Part shown: piece after piece, positions 19,225 through 28,675 of the stretch | How the letters are laid out: each line of letters begins with the position of its first letter | How positions within the stretch are numbered: the stretch's first letter is position 1 | Program-made: the position numbers and the translations under genes | The notes under the pieces: generated by a model | What the model saw: only the letters and a program-made list of their open reading frames with translations | What the model was told of the DNA's origin: nothing | Databases searched by the model: none | Assembly: GCA_963787045.1 (NCBI GenBank) | Contig: CAWBBR010000002.1 | Coordinates: 1-64,000, forward strand | Reading direction: 5' to 3' | Length of the DNA stretch: 64,000 nucleotides | Origin: DATJGR01 sp963787045 | GTDB lineage: Bacteria; Pseudomonadota; Gammaproteobacteria; Pseudomonadales; Azotimanducaceae

Positions 19225-19995
19225 TCATCGGCACATCACCGATCCGCCGCACACGGTGATGGCCTGGCCGGTGATGTAGCTCGACGCGTCCGACGCGAGG
19301 AACACCGCAACGCCGGCGAGTTCGCCGGGTTCGCCGATGCGGCGCAACGGCATCCGCTCCACCACGCGTCGCTCCGTTTCCGGATTGTCCCAGAGCGCCT
19401 TGGCGAAGTCGGTGCGGATCAGTCCGGGACAGATCGCGTTCACGCGAATGTTGTGCGGGCCGTATTCGAGCGCGAGGTTGCGCACCAGCGCGAGGTCGGC
19501 GGTCTTCGAGATGTTGTACGTGCCGAGCACCTCCGATGGGCCGAACGCGGCGGTGCTCGACGTAACCATGATCGAGCCTTTCTTTTTCTCGACCATGTCC
19601 GGCAACACCATGTGCGCGAGCCAGTGGTTCGATTTCACGTTCGACGCCATGATCTTGTCGAACGCGGAGTCGGGAATGTCGGAGGACGGACCGTAGAACG
19701 GATTGACGCCGGCGTTGCAGATGAGGATGTCGATGCTGCCGAGCCGATCGTGCGTTTCGTCGACGAGCGCCTGCAGCTGTTCCTTGTAGCCGATGTTGCA
19801 CGCGATCGCAGTGGCGCGGTCCTTTCCGTTGCGCGCGTTGATTGCTGCGCACGCCTCCTCGCATTGCTCGATCTTGCGACTCGAGATGACGACGCGCGCA
19901 CCGTGATCCGCCAGCGCGTTCGCCATCGCGAGACCCATGCCTTTCGATGCACCGGTGAGCACCGCGACGCGATCGTTCAGATCGAAGAGACCCAT
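19225..19995 (-). CDS. SDR family oxidoreductase
   Basis: A 256-residue classical short-chain dehydrogenase. Cofactor motif TGASKGMG, CNAGVN, catalytic Ser in VTSSTAAFG, and the Tyr-x-x-x-Lys equivalent in YNISKTADLALVRNLA; the PG motif (INAICPGLIRTDF) and C-terminal GQAITVCGG are typical of the glucose-1-dehydrogenase-like cluster. The ssRI after strand 2 suggests NADP(H). Substrate unknown. It diverges from the MFS transporter at 20069. Confidence 0.87.
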   Translation of the reverse strand: MGLFDLNDRVAVLTGASKGMGLAMANALADHGARVVISSRKIEQCEEACAAINARNGKDRATAIACNIGYKEQLQALVDETHDRLGSIDILICNAGVNPFYGPSSDIPDSAFDKIMASNVKSNHWLAHMVLPDMVEKKKGSIMVTSSTAAFGPSEVLGTYNISKTADLALVRNLALEYGPHNIRVNAICPGLIRTDFAKALWDNPETERRVVERMPLRRIGEPGELAGVAVFLASDASSYITGQAITVCGGSVMCR

Positions 19996-20068
19996 GGTTC
20001 CCCCTGCTGGAATTGTTATCTGTTACGCTGAAAAACGTCGCGAAAATCTTAGCAGGGGGAGTGCACGG

Positions 20069-21646
20069 GTGTCTGTCGAATCGGCGCAGGTCGGTGGTCG
20101 CTATGCGAAGTACGTGCTGTTCGTGCTCGTCATCGTCTACGTGTTCAACTTCATCGACCGGCAGATCCTGTCGATCCTCGCCGAAGACATCAAAGCGGAC
20201 CTCGGCATCAGCGATGCGGAGATCGGCTTTCTGTACGGCACCGCGTTCGCGGTGTTCTACGCGGTGTTCGGCATTCCGATGGGCAAACTCGCCGATGTCT
20301 GGGTGCGCAAGAATCTGATCGCGATCGGGCTCGCGTTCTGGAGTTTCATGACCGCGCTGTCGGGTACTGCGCGCAGCTTCGGCACGTTGGCCGCGTGCCG
20401 TTTCGGTGTAGGCGTCGGCGAAGCGAGCGCGTCGCCGGCGGCGTTCTCGATGTTGTCCGACTATTTTCCGACGCGGTTGCGCGCGACCGCGATCGCGATC
20501 TATTCGAGCGGCATCTACATCGGCGGCGGCATCGGCATCTTTCTCGGCGGCACGATCGTGGACGGTTGGCGCGACGCATTCCCCGATCCGGCGAGCGCGC
20601 CGTTCGGATTGAAGCCGTGGCATGCGGCGTTCCTCGCGGTGGGTTTGCCCGGCCTGTTGATGGCCGCGTGGGTAGCGACATTGCGCGAGCCGCGGCGCGG
20701 ACTCAGCGAGGGTCTCGTCGAGCGCGTCGAGCCGAATCCCTTCCATGCGGCGGGTCGCGAACTGCTGGCGGTGCTGCCGCCGTTGACGCTGATCGCGGCG
20801 GCGCGCCGCGGGCGGCGCGCCCTGCTGAACAACCTCGCGGTAGCGGTGGTGGTGGCGATCGCGGCGTTCGCGATGATCGAACTCGTCGGCAACAAGACGC
20901 AATGGATCGCCCTCGGCGTCGGCGTCTATGCGGCGTTGTCATGGGGCCAGAACCTGGCCTCGCAGGATCCGGCCGCGTTCTCGATGATCTTCCGCTGCCG
21001 GGCGCTGCGTTGCGTGGCGATCGGTTTTCCGCTGATTGCGTTCGTCACTTACGGAATCGGATTCTGGGCGCCGCCGTTCATGCGGCGCGTGCACGGTGTC
21101 GACGCCTCCACTGCCGGCACGATCCTCGGCCTGACGGCGGCGCTCGGCGGGTTGATCGGCGTGACCTTCGGCGGCTGGATCTCCGATCGGCTCAGGTCGC
21201 GTTCGATCAACGCGCGGTTGTGGGTCGGCATTGCGGCGCCGCTGCTGTCGATGCCGATCGCTTTCGTATTCCTCACGACCGGCAACGTTGTTGTCGCGTA
21301 CACCTGCAGCTTCCTGTTCAGCATCGTGTCGCCGATGTGGCTCGGCCCCGGCGCCGGAACGGTGAACGACCTCGTCATGCCGCGCATGCGGGCAATGGCG
21401 TCCGCGTTCTACCTGCTGATGGTCACTTTCATCGGGCTCGCACTCGGGCCGTTCACGATCGGTCAGTTGAGCGACGCGTTCGCCGCCGCCGGAATGACGC
21501 CGGCAGACGCGCTCCGCAGGGGCATGTTGTGGGGGCTGATTCCGTTGGCGATCGCGATGGTGTTTCTCGTGCTGGCGTTGCGCTACCTCGAATCCGACGA
21601 GACCAGCCGGCTCGACCGGGCGCGCGCCGCCGGCGAGCCCGTCTAA
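20069..21646 (+). CDS. MFS transporter
   Basis: A 525-residue major facilitator protein with about 12 membrane segments and an insert of ~100 residues between the halves. The first helix reads VLFVLVIVYVFNFIDRQILS, and the loop 2-3 motif FGIPMGKLADVWVRKN is of MFS type (spinster-like/anion-cation family flavour). The start is a GTG at 20069 preceded by AGGGGGAG; the frame is open further upstream but without a signal. Substrate not predictable. Confidence 0.85.
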   Translation: MSVESAQVGGRYAKYVLFVLVIVYVFNFIDRQILSILAEDIKADLGISDAEIGFLYGTAFAVFYAVFGIPMGKLADVWVRKNLIAIGLAFWSFMTALSGTARSFGTLAACRFGVGVGEASASPAAFSMLSDYFPTRLRATAIAIYSSGIYIGGGIGIFLGGTIVDGWRDAFPDPASAPFGLKPWHAAFLAVGLPGLLMAAWVATLREPRRGLSEGLVERVEPNPFHAAGRELLAVLPPLTLIAAARRGRRALLNNLAVAVVVAIAAFAMIELVGNKTQWIALGVGVYAALSWGQNLASQDPAAFSMIFRCRALRCVAIGFPLIAFVTYGIGFWAPPFMRRVHGVDASTAGTILGLTAALGGLIGVTFGGWISDRLRSRSINARLWVGIAAPLLSMPIAFVFLTTGNVVVAYTCSFLFSIVSPMWLGPGAGTVNDLVMPRMRAMASAFYLLMVTFIGLALGPFTIGQLSDAFAAAGMTPADALRRGMLWGLIPLAIAMVFLVLALRYLESDETSRLDRARAAGEPV

Positions 21647-21858
21647 CCCGCGTGCTTCGTCTCGAAGCCCACCCCTCAGGCAATCGGTTAGCGAACACAG
21701 GGCCATTAGGGCGCGACGTAACGCTTCTGAAGAGGCGCGGCAGCGGCGGTCGTTCTGGGTAGATTGGTAGCGTTCGAACGGTGCCGAAAACGCGCTCGAA
21801 GTATTCTTGAGCAGGGGCTGGAATCGTGCGAGAGTTCCGCCTCCTTGGAGAGTACGTA

Positions 21859-22422
21859 GTGCAACAAACCGGCGAATATCGGATCGCTGCTGCGCGAGAA
21901 AAGGTGTGGCTCGCGCTGAATGATCCGGACGTGCTCGCCCAATGCATCGAAGGTTGTCAGGGCATGACGAAAGTGGCCGACGACGCGTTCACGACATCGA
22001 TCAAAGCGAAGGTCGGGCCGGTGAGCGCCACCTTCAGCGCCGACCTGAATCTCACCGAACTGAATCCCCCGTCGAGCTACACACTGAACGGCAGCGTCAA
22101 AGGCGGCGCAGCCGGATTCGGCAAAGGCGCTGCGCATGTCTCGCTGGTCGAAGACGGCGGCGCGACGATTCTGCGCTATCAGGTCGACGCGAGCGTCGGC
22201 GGCAAGCTCGCACAGGTCGGCTCTCGATTGATCGACGGCGCGGCGCGCAAAATGGCAGACGATTTTTTTCGAAAGTTCAGCGAACTGGTTGCGCCCGGGC
22301 AGGTGGAACGCGTTGCAGCGGCGCCGGTTGCAGCCAAAGAGAAGTATGAACGCAGCGGTCAGTACATCATCTGGATCGTCGTGTTCGTGGTGCTCGCGCT
22401 GGCGATCGTGCTGGCGCTGTGA
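21859..22422 (+). CDS. coxG: CoxG family (SRPBCC) protein
   Basis: SRPBCC/START-like fold protein of the CoxG family (carbon monoxide dehydrogenase subunit G) with a C-terminal membrane anchor (YIIWIVVFVVLALAIVLAL). Family features: GEYRIAAAREKVWLALNDPD, DPDVLAQCIEGCQ, and the SLVEDGGATILRYQVDASVGG strand region ending in IDGAARKMADDFF. In carboxydotrophs CoxG recruits the molybdenum hydroxylase to the membrane. GTG 21859 is taken as the start because TTGGAGAG lies 6 bases upstream; an in-frame GTG at 21826 is an alternative. It begins the coxG-S-L-M-like run. Confidence 0.82.
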   Translation: MQQTGEYRIAAAREKVWLALNDPDVLAQCIEGCQGMTKVADDAFTTSIKAKVGPVSATFSADLNLTELNPPSSYTLNGSVKGGAAGFGKGAAHVSLVEDGGATILRYQVDASVGGKLAQVGSRLIDGAARKMADDFFRKFSELVAPGQVERVAAAPVAAKEKYERSGQYIIWIVVFVVLALAIVLAL

Positions 22423-22482
22423 GTCGAGTCGACTACTAGAAAAAAATAGCGGCGGTCGGTGATTCGAAAGGGAGGGGACCAG

Positions 22483-22957
22483 GTGAATGTTACGTTGACG
22501 GTCAACGGTGAAGCGCATTCGGTGGAAGTCGCGCCGAACACGCTTCTAGTGGAGTTGCTGCGCAACCATCTCGGACTATCGGGCACGCACGTCGGCTGCG
22601 ATACCAGTCAATGCGGCGCGTGCACCGTACACGTGAACGGAGCCTCGGTGAAATCCTGCACCATGCTCGCGGTGCAGGCGGTCGGTAGCGAAGTCACCAC
22701 CATCGAAGGCATCGGCACACCCGGAGCGACTGCATCCGATGCAGGCCGCCTTCCGTGAATGTCACGCGTTGCAATGCGGCTTCTGCACGCCGGGCATGAT
22801 CATGAGCGCGATCGATCTCGTGAACAATTCGTCGCGGCTCGACGAAGCGGCGGTGCGGCACGGACTCGAAGGCAACATCTGTCGCTGCACCGGTTACCAC
22901 AACATCGTGCGTGCGGTGCTGACCGCCGCAACGGAAATGGGGAGCAGCGTGTCATGA
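22483..22957 (+). CDS. Molybdenum hydroxylase [2Fe-2S] small subunit (CoxS-like), one frameshift
   Basis: Iron-sulfur subunit of a xanthine dehydrogenase/CO dehydrogenase-type enzyme, ~158 residues. The first cluster ligands are in GCDTSQCGACTVHVNG and the Cys of KSCTMLAVQA; the second are in CHALQCGFCTPGMI and GNICRCTGYHNIV. The frame breaks near 22720-22730: the first frame ends ...GTPGATASDAGRLP while the continuing frame reads MQAAFRECHALQCG. GTG 22483 is the start, with GGAGGGG six bases upstream. The stop overlaps the large-subunit ATG (ATGA). Confidence 0.82.
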
Positions 22958-25300
22958 GCGCAACGGGAATCGGTGCATCGGTTCGGCGCGTCGAAGACAT
23001 CCGCTTCATCACCGGCCGCGGCCGCTATACCGACGACATGAATCAGCCGGGGCAGGTGTATGCGGCGTTCCTGCGTTCGCCGTACGCGCGTGCGCGCGTC
23101 GTCAGCGTCGACGACGCTGCTGCGCTCGAAGTGGAAGGCGTGCTCGCGGTGTATACCGGTCGTCAGATGGCGGCCGACGGCATCGGCGATCTGCCGTGCG
23201 GCTGGCTCGTGAAATCAAAGGACGGCAGCGACATGCGGCAACCGCCGCACCCGCCGCTCGCGGCCGAGCGTTGCAACTATGTCGGCGAACCGTATGGCGT
23301 CGTCATCGCGAAGACGCTTGCTGCGGCGCGCGAAGGCGCCGACGCGGTGATGACCGATTTCGAAGAACTCGAAGCGGTGGTGGCCGCGGCGGATGCGACG
23401 AAGTCGGTGCAGATCTACGACAACGTCCCGTCCAATCGCAGCTATCAATGGGAACTGGGCGACAAAGCGGCCACCGATGCGGCATTCGCGCGCGCCGCGC
23501 ACGTGACCAAGCTCGACATCACCAACAATCGGCTGATCCCGAACGCGATCGAACCGCGCGCGGCGATCGGCGTGTACGAACGCAGCAGCGAGTCGTTCAC
23601 GCTGTACACCACCAGCCAGAATCCGCATCTCGCGCGGCTCGTGTTGTCGGCGTTCGTGAAACTCGCACCGGAACACAAACTGCGCGTCGTCGCGCCCGAC
23701 GTCGGCGGCGGGTTCGGTTCGAAGATCTTCATCTATCCGGAGGAGACGACCGTGGCGTGGGCGTCGCGCCGCATCGGCCGCCCCGTGAAGTGGACGGCGG
23801 AACGGTCCGAATCGTTCCTGGCGGATGCACATGGCCGCGATCACGTGACGCACGCCGAACTTGCGCTCGATGCGCAGGGCCACTTCCTCGGCCTGCGCGT
23901 GAAAACCATCGCGAATCTCGGCGCTTATCTTTCGACATTCGCATCCTCCGTGCCGACGTTTCTCTACGGCACGCTGCTCGCCGGGCAGTATCGAACGCCG
24001 GCCATTCACGTCGAAGTGGACGGCGTGTTCACGAACACCGCGCCGGTCGATGCGTACCGCGGCGCGGGTCGTCCGGAAGCGACGTACGTGGTGGAACGCA
24101 TCGTCGAAACCGCGGCGCGCGAACTGAAGATCGATCCGGTGGAGTTGCGCCGTCGCAATTTCATTCAGCCGAAGGATTTCCCGTACCAGACGCCGGTTGC
24201 GCTCGTGTACGACACGGGCGATTACGAAGCGAGCCTCAGCAAGGCGCTCGAATAGATCGACTACGCCGGGTTCGCGGCGCGTAAGGCGGCCTCCGCCGCG
24301 CGCGGTCGCAAAGCGCGGCATCGGCTTCTCGTGCTACATCGAAGCGTGCGGACTCGCGCCGTCGAAACTCGCGACTGCGCTGGGCGCGGGCGTCGGTCTG
24401 TACGAAAGCGGCGAAGTGCGCGTCAATCCGACCGGCTCGGTGACGGTGTTCACCGGCTCGCACAGTCACGGTCAAGGCCACGAAACGACGTTTGCACAGA
24501 TCGTTTCCGATCGGCTGGGCGTGCCGATCGAAAATGTCGAAGTCGTGCACGGCGACACCGGCCGCATCGAATTCGGTCTGGGTACGTACGGTTCGCGGTC
24601 GGTTGCGGTAGGCGGTTCCGCGCTGATGAAGGCGACGGACAAAGTGATCGCGAAGGGCAAGAAGATCGCCGCGTACATGCTGGAGTCGGAAGCCGACAAC
24701 ATCGACTTCGACACTGGCGTGTTCTCGGTGCGCGCCAGCAACCGTTCGATGACGTTCGGCGAGGTCGCGTTCGCCGCGTATGTCCCCTCGAACTATCCGT
24801 TGGACGAACTGGAACCGGGTCTGTCGGAGAAAGCGTTCTACGACCCGCAGAACTTCACGTTCCCGGCGGGCACGCACATCGCGGAAGTCGAGATCGATCC
24901 CGAGACCGGCGTCGTGACCATTGCGAAGTTCGTGGCGGTGGATGATTTCGGCAAGGTCATCAATCCAATGATCGTGGAGGGGCAGGTACATGGCGGCATC
25001 GCGCAAGGCATCGGCCAGGCGCTGCTCGAACACGGCATCTACGACGACACCGGCCAACTGATCACCGGCTCGTTCATGGACTACTGCATGCCTCGCGCCG
25101 ACGATCTGCCGAACTTCACGGTCGACACGACGGTGACCGCGTGCACGCACAATCCGCTCGGTGTGAAAGGCTGCGGCGAAGCCGGCGCCATCGCGGCGCC
25201 AGCGGCGATCATGAATGCGGTCACCGATGCGATCGGCGTGAAAGACGTCGCGATGCCGGCCACACCCGAACGGGTCTGGCGCGCGTGCAGGGGAGAATGA
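22954..25300 (+). CDS. Molybdenum hydroxylase large subunit (CoxL-like), internal TAG and frameshift
   Basis: Molybdopterin subunit of ~780 residues. Landmarks: GRGRYTDDMNQPGQVYAAF, VGGGFGSKIFIYPEE, the active-site loop AYRGAGRPEATYVVERI, the GSHSHGQGHETTFAQI loop, and the catalytic-Glu segment VKGCGEAGAIAAPAAI. The loop is AYRGAGR, not the AYRCSFR of form I CO dehydrogenase, so this is a form II/other hydroxylase whose substrate is probably not CO. At 24253-24255 an in-frame TAG interrupts ...SKALE*IDYAGFAARK; about 60 bases later one indel (24306-24318) shifts the frame into GIGFSCYIEACG. Either pseudogenisation or sequence error. Confidence 0.78.
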
Positions 25301-25302
25301 GC

Positions 25303-26100
25303 ATGTACAGCTTCAACTACCACCGCCCCAACAGCCTCGATGCCGCCGCGAAACTGCGCGCCGATTGCGAAGACGCGGTCTTTCTCTCCGGCGGACAGAC
25401 GTTGATTCCCACCTTGAAGCAACGGCTCGCGGCGCCCACCGACATCATCGATCTCGGCAGCATCGAGGGTCTCGCCGGCATCGACGTGAACGATCGGCGC
25501 GTGATCATCGGCGCGATGACGCGGCACGCCGAAGTGGCGCGCTCGTCTGCGCTGCGGAAGGTGCTGCCGGTGTTGTGCAATCTCGCCGGACAGATCGGCG
25601 ACGGTCAGGTGCGCAACCGCGGCACCATCGGCGGCTCGATCGCCAACAGCGATCCCGCCGCGGACTATCCGGCCGCGGTGATCGGTCTCGGCGCAACGGT
25701 GCACACCAACAAGCGCACGATCGCCGCGGAGAGCTACTTCAAAGACCTGTTCGAAACCGCGCTCGAACCGGGCGAGATCGTCAAAGCGGTGGAGTTCCCG
25801 GTGCCGCGTCGCGCGGCGTACTGCAAGTTTCCGAATCCGGCATCGCGTTACGCGGTGGCGGGCGTGCTGGTCGCGGACTTCGGCGGCAAGATCCGCGTCG
25901 GCGTGACAGGTGCGGGTCCTTGCGCGTTCCGCGCGGTCAATCTGGAACAGGCGTTGAACGCCAAACTCGTTCCGCAGGCGGTCGATGCCGTGGAGATCGA
26001 CTACGAGCGCTTCAACAGCGACCTGCATGCAACGGCCGAGTTTCGTGCGAATCTGGTGCGCGTGATGGCGCGCCGCGCGGTCGCCGCGCTGATTGCCTGA
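25303..26100 (+). CDS. Molybdenum hydroxylase FAD-binding medium subunit (CoxM-like)
   Basis: FAD subunit of the molybdenum hydroxylase, 265 residues. The FAD motifs are SGGQTLIPTLK and RNRGTIGGSIANSDPAADYP; a C-terminal CO_deh_flav_C-like lobe begins near PAAYCKFPNPASRYAVAGV. Start ATG 25303 is preferred because AGGGGAG lies 7 bases upstream; an ATG at 25297 overlapping the large-subunit stop is possible. Gene order small-large-medium follows CoxG. Electrons would pass Mo to 2Fe-2S to FAD. Confidence 0.88.
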   Translation: MYSFNYHRPNSLDAAAKLRADCEDAVFLSGGQTLIPTLKQRLAAPTDIIDLGSIEGLAGIDVNDRRVIIGAMTRHAEVARSSALRKVLPVLCNLAGQIGDGQVRNRGTIGGSIANSDPAADYPAAVIGLGATVHTNKRTIAAESYFKDLFETALEPGEIVKAVEFPVPRRAAYCKFPNPASRYAVAGVLVADFGGKIRVGVTGAGPCAFRAVNLEQALNAKLVPQAVDAVEIDYERFNSDLHATAEFRANLVRVMARRAVAALIA

Positions 26101-26112
26101 CGGCCCTATAGA

Positions 26113-27138
26113 GTGGCGACGATACGCAGCGTTCGCTGCCATCGCATCGCGGAAGATATCGGCACCGTCGTACTCGAAGACGTCGATCTGCCGCCGCCCG
26201 GGCCGGGTGAGGTGCAGGTGCGCCTCAAAGCGTGCGCGGTGAACTTCCCCGACATCCTGATGATTCAAGGCAAATATCAGTTCAAGCCGCCGCTGCCGTT
26301 TGCACCGGGGGGTGAAGCGGCGGGCGACGTCGTGGCGGTCGGGCCGGGTGTCACCGGACATAAGGTGGGCGATGCGGTGGTGGTCGCGATCAGGTACGGC
26401 GGCTTCTCCGAAGCGGTGAACGTATCGGCCGGCGCGGCGCAGCCGATTCCGGGACGCATGAGCTATGCGAAAGCCGCATCGTTCCAGACCGCGTATCTGA
26501 CCGCATACGTCGCGCTGGTGCCGCGCGGCAATCTGCAAGCGGGCGAAACGCTGCTGGTGCACGGGGCGACCGGCGGTGTCGGTCTTGCGGCGGTCGAACT
26601 CGGCAAGGTATTGGGCGCTACGGTGATCGCCACCGGCGGCACCGACGAGAAGCTCGCGGTCGTGAAGGCGCGCGGCGCCGATCACGTCATCAACTACACA
26701 CTGCCCGATGGTCGGCTCGGCGGATTTCGCGATCGCGTGAAAGCGCTGACGGACGGCCGCGGCGCAGACGTCGTCTACGATCCGGTCGGCGGCGACGTTT
26801 TCGACGAATCGATGCGGTGCGTGAACTGGAACGCGCGGCTGCTGACGATCGGCTTCACCAGCGGCCGTTGGCCGCAAGCCGCGGTGAATCTGATCCTGAT
26901 CAAGTCGCTGAGCGTCATCGGCGTGCGCGCCGGCGAATATGGTCGGCGAGAGCCGGAAAAAGGCGTGCAGGTGCACAAGGCGTTGTTCGATCTGGCGCGG
27001 GCAGGTCGCATCGATCCTCACATCTGTGCGTCGTTTCCCCTCGAGGAGGCCGTTGGCGCCATGAAGATGCTGACGGACCGCAAGGTGGTCGGCAAAGTCG
27101 TAGTCACGATGAACGGTTACACCGGCGACGACCGATGA
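26113..27138 (+). CDS. NADPH:quinone oxidoreductase family protein (zinc-free MDR)
   Basis: A 341-residue medium-chain reductase with GTG start at 26113, 12 bases after the CoxM stop. The quinone-reductase signature is clear: ACAVNFPDILMIQGKYQ, the FAPGGEAAGDVVAVGPGV segment, and the nucleotide loop VHGATGGVGLAAVELGKVLGA. Structural zinc cysteines are absent, as in the QOR/CRYZ subfamily. Substrate probably a quinone or enone. Its stop overlaps the DUF6151 start as ATGA. Confidence 0.86.
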   Translation: MATIRSVRCHRIAEDIGTVVLEDVDLPPPGPGEVQVRLKACAVNFPDILMIQGKYQFKPPLPFAPGGEAAGDVVAVGPGVTGHKVGDAVVVAIRYGGFSEAVNVSAGAAQPIPGRMSYAKAASFQTAYLTAYVALVPRGNLQAGETLLVHGATGGVGLAAVELGKVLGATVIATGGTDEKLAVVKARGADHVINYTLPDGRLGGFRDRVKALTDGRGADVVYDPVGGDVFDESMRCVNWNARLLTIGFTSGRWPQAAVNLILIKSLSVIGVRAGEYGRREPEKGVQVHKALFDLARAGRIDPHICASFPLEEAVGAMKMLTDRKVVGKVVVTMNGYTGDDR

Positions 27139-27752
27139 CGCATCGCTGGCACTGTCGCTGCGGCAAGCTCGTCGGTGAAGTGGACACCGACGCGGTCGTC
27201 AATCGCGGCATCTGCTACTGCAAAGACTGTCAGGCATTCGCGTACGTCCTCGGCGCGCCCGAGCGCATTCTCGACGTACGGGGCGGCACCGACATCGTGC
27301 AGACCTCGCCGCAAGCGCTGACGTTCACGGCCGGCCGCGAACACCTCGCGTGCATGCGGCTGACGCCGCGCGGACTGATGCGCTGGTACGCCGCCTGCTG
27401 CAACACCGCCGTCGGCAACACCGCACCGAACTACCGGCTGTCGTTCGTCGGCCTGATACGCGATGGCCTGGCGAACTCGACGCAAACGCTGGATGCATCG
27501 TTTGGACCTGCGTTGATGCGTGTGAATACGCAATCGGCGGTCGGCGAGCCGAAGCCGAAGAGCGCCGGAGTATTCGGCGCGGTGCTGCGACTGGGCGGCA
27601 TGATGCTGAAAGCGCGCGTCACCGGCGCGTATCGGCGCACGCCGTTCTTTTCCGAAGACGGCGTACCGATTGCGCAGCCGAAGGTGCTCAGCGCCGACGA
27701 ACTTCGCGCAGTGATGGCGGACGTCGCGCGGCACGGCGCTTCGACTTCCTGA
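27135..27752 (+). CDS. DUF6151 family protein with cysteine pairs (GFA-like)
   Basis: A 205-residue cytosolic protein. N-terminal WHCRCGKLVGEVD and CYCKDCQAFAYV provide a four-cysteine set like the zinc knuckle of glutathione-dependent formaldehyde-activating (GFA) enzymes; RWYAACCNTAVGNTAP is a further match to that fold. It resembles the DUF6151 family, function unknown. ATGA overlap with the quinone reductase implies coupling. Confidence 0.72.
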   Translation: MTHRWHCRCGKLVGEVDTDAVVNRGICYCKDCQAFAYVLGAPERILDVRGGTDIVQTSPQALTFTAGREHLACMRLTPRGLMRWYAACCNTAVGNTAPNYRLSFVGLIRDGLANSTQTLDASFGPALMRVNTQSAVGEPKPKSAGVFGAVLRLGGMMLKARVTGAYRRTPFFSEDGVPIAQPKVLSADELRAVMADVARHGASTS

Positions 27753-27769
27753 GCGCGTCATCCCAATCG

Positions 27770-28675
27770 ATGCCGGCGCTCGCGTTCGGACTGGTTCTCG
27801 TCGCTGCGCTGATTCATGCGCTTTGGAACTTCGTTGCGAAGAAGAGCGGTGGCGACATACGGGTGGCGCTGATCAGCAACGTCGTCCTGTGCATCGTGTG
27901 GGCGCCTGTCGGGCTCTGGTTCATACGGCGCGACGTCGCGGAGTTCGGCGCGTTGCAGTGGAGTCTCGTCGGGGCGAGCGGTGCGATCCACGTCGTGTAT
28001 TTCGTAACGCTGCTGCGTGGGTATCGCCTGGGTGACTTGTCGGTGGTTTATCCGTTGGCGCGCGGTACCGGGCCGCTGCTCACGGCGCTGGTGGCCACTA
28101 CGTTCCTGGGTGAAGCGCTCGGACCGATCGGCTGGCTCGGCGTGCTCGGTATCGTCGGCGGCATCGTGATCATCGCCGGTGGTTCCGCGCTGCTGCGAGC
28201 AATGCGCGGCGGTGCGCACTCGCCGCGCGAACTCGCGCGCCTGCGTACGGGCGTCAGCTACGGTCTCGTCACCGGTGCTTTCATAGCGTCTTACACCGTG
28301 GTCGACGGTTATGCGGTGAAGCACGCGGGCATTTCACCGGTGCTGGTCGACTATTTGAGCAACGTGGTGCGGTTGCCGTTGACGGCGCTGCTGATCTGGG
28401 CGATCCGGCGGCGCGAACCGTTGCCGCTACGCGACTATGCGAAACGGATGTGGCGACCGGCGCTCGCGATAGGCGTGCTCTCGCCGATTGCGTATGTGCT
28501 TGTGCTGTATGCCGTGGCGATGGCCCCGCTCTCGCAAGTTGCACCGGTGCGCGAAGTGTCGATGTTGTTCGCGGCGTTCCTTGGCGGTTCGCAACTCGGC
28601 GAACACGATCGTCGCGCGCGCATGTTCGGCGCGGCGTGCATCGCGGCCGGCGTAATCGCAATCGCGTTGGCGTGA
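27770..28675 (+). CDS. EamA/DMT family transporter
   Basis: A 301-residue membrane protein with about ten hydrophobic segments in two EamA-type repeats. The first helix is ALAFGLVLVAALIHALWNFVA; the repeat motif GLGDLSVVYPLARGTGPLL (written here in family form YRLGDLSVVYPLARG) and the second-half SQVAPVREVSMLFAAFLGG are typical of the drug/metabolite transporter superfamily. ATG 27770 starts 17 bases after DUF6151. Its TGA abuts the stop of the convergent CPBP gene, forming TGATCA. Confidence 0.85.
   Translation: MPALAFGLVLVAALIHALWNFVAKKSGGDIRVALISNVVLCIVWAPVGLWFIRRDVAEFGALQWSLVGASGAIHVVYFVTLLRGYRLGDLSVVYPLARGTGPLLTALVATTFLGEALGPIGWLGVLGIVGGIVIIAGGSALLRAMRGGAHSPRELARLRTGVSYGLVTGAFIASYTVVDGYAVKHAGISPVLVDYLSNVVRLPLTALLIWAIRRREPLPLRDYAKRMWRPALAIGVLSPIAYVLVLYAVAMAPLSQVAPVREVSMLFAAFLGGSQLGEHDRRARMFGAACIAAGVIAIALA

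Noticed and set aside
22954..25300. Calling the molybdenum hydroxylase a form I carbon monoxide dehydrogenase.
   Set aside because: The active-site loop is AYRGAGR; form I CO dehydrogenases have AYRCSFR with the copper-binding Cys.
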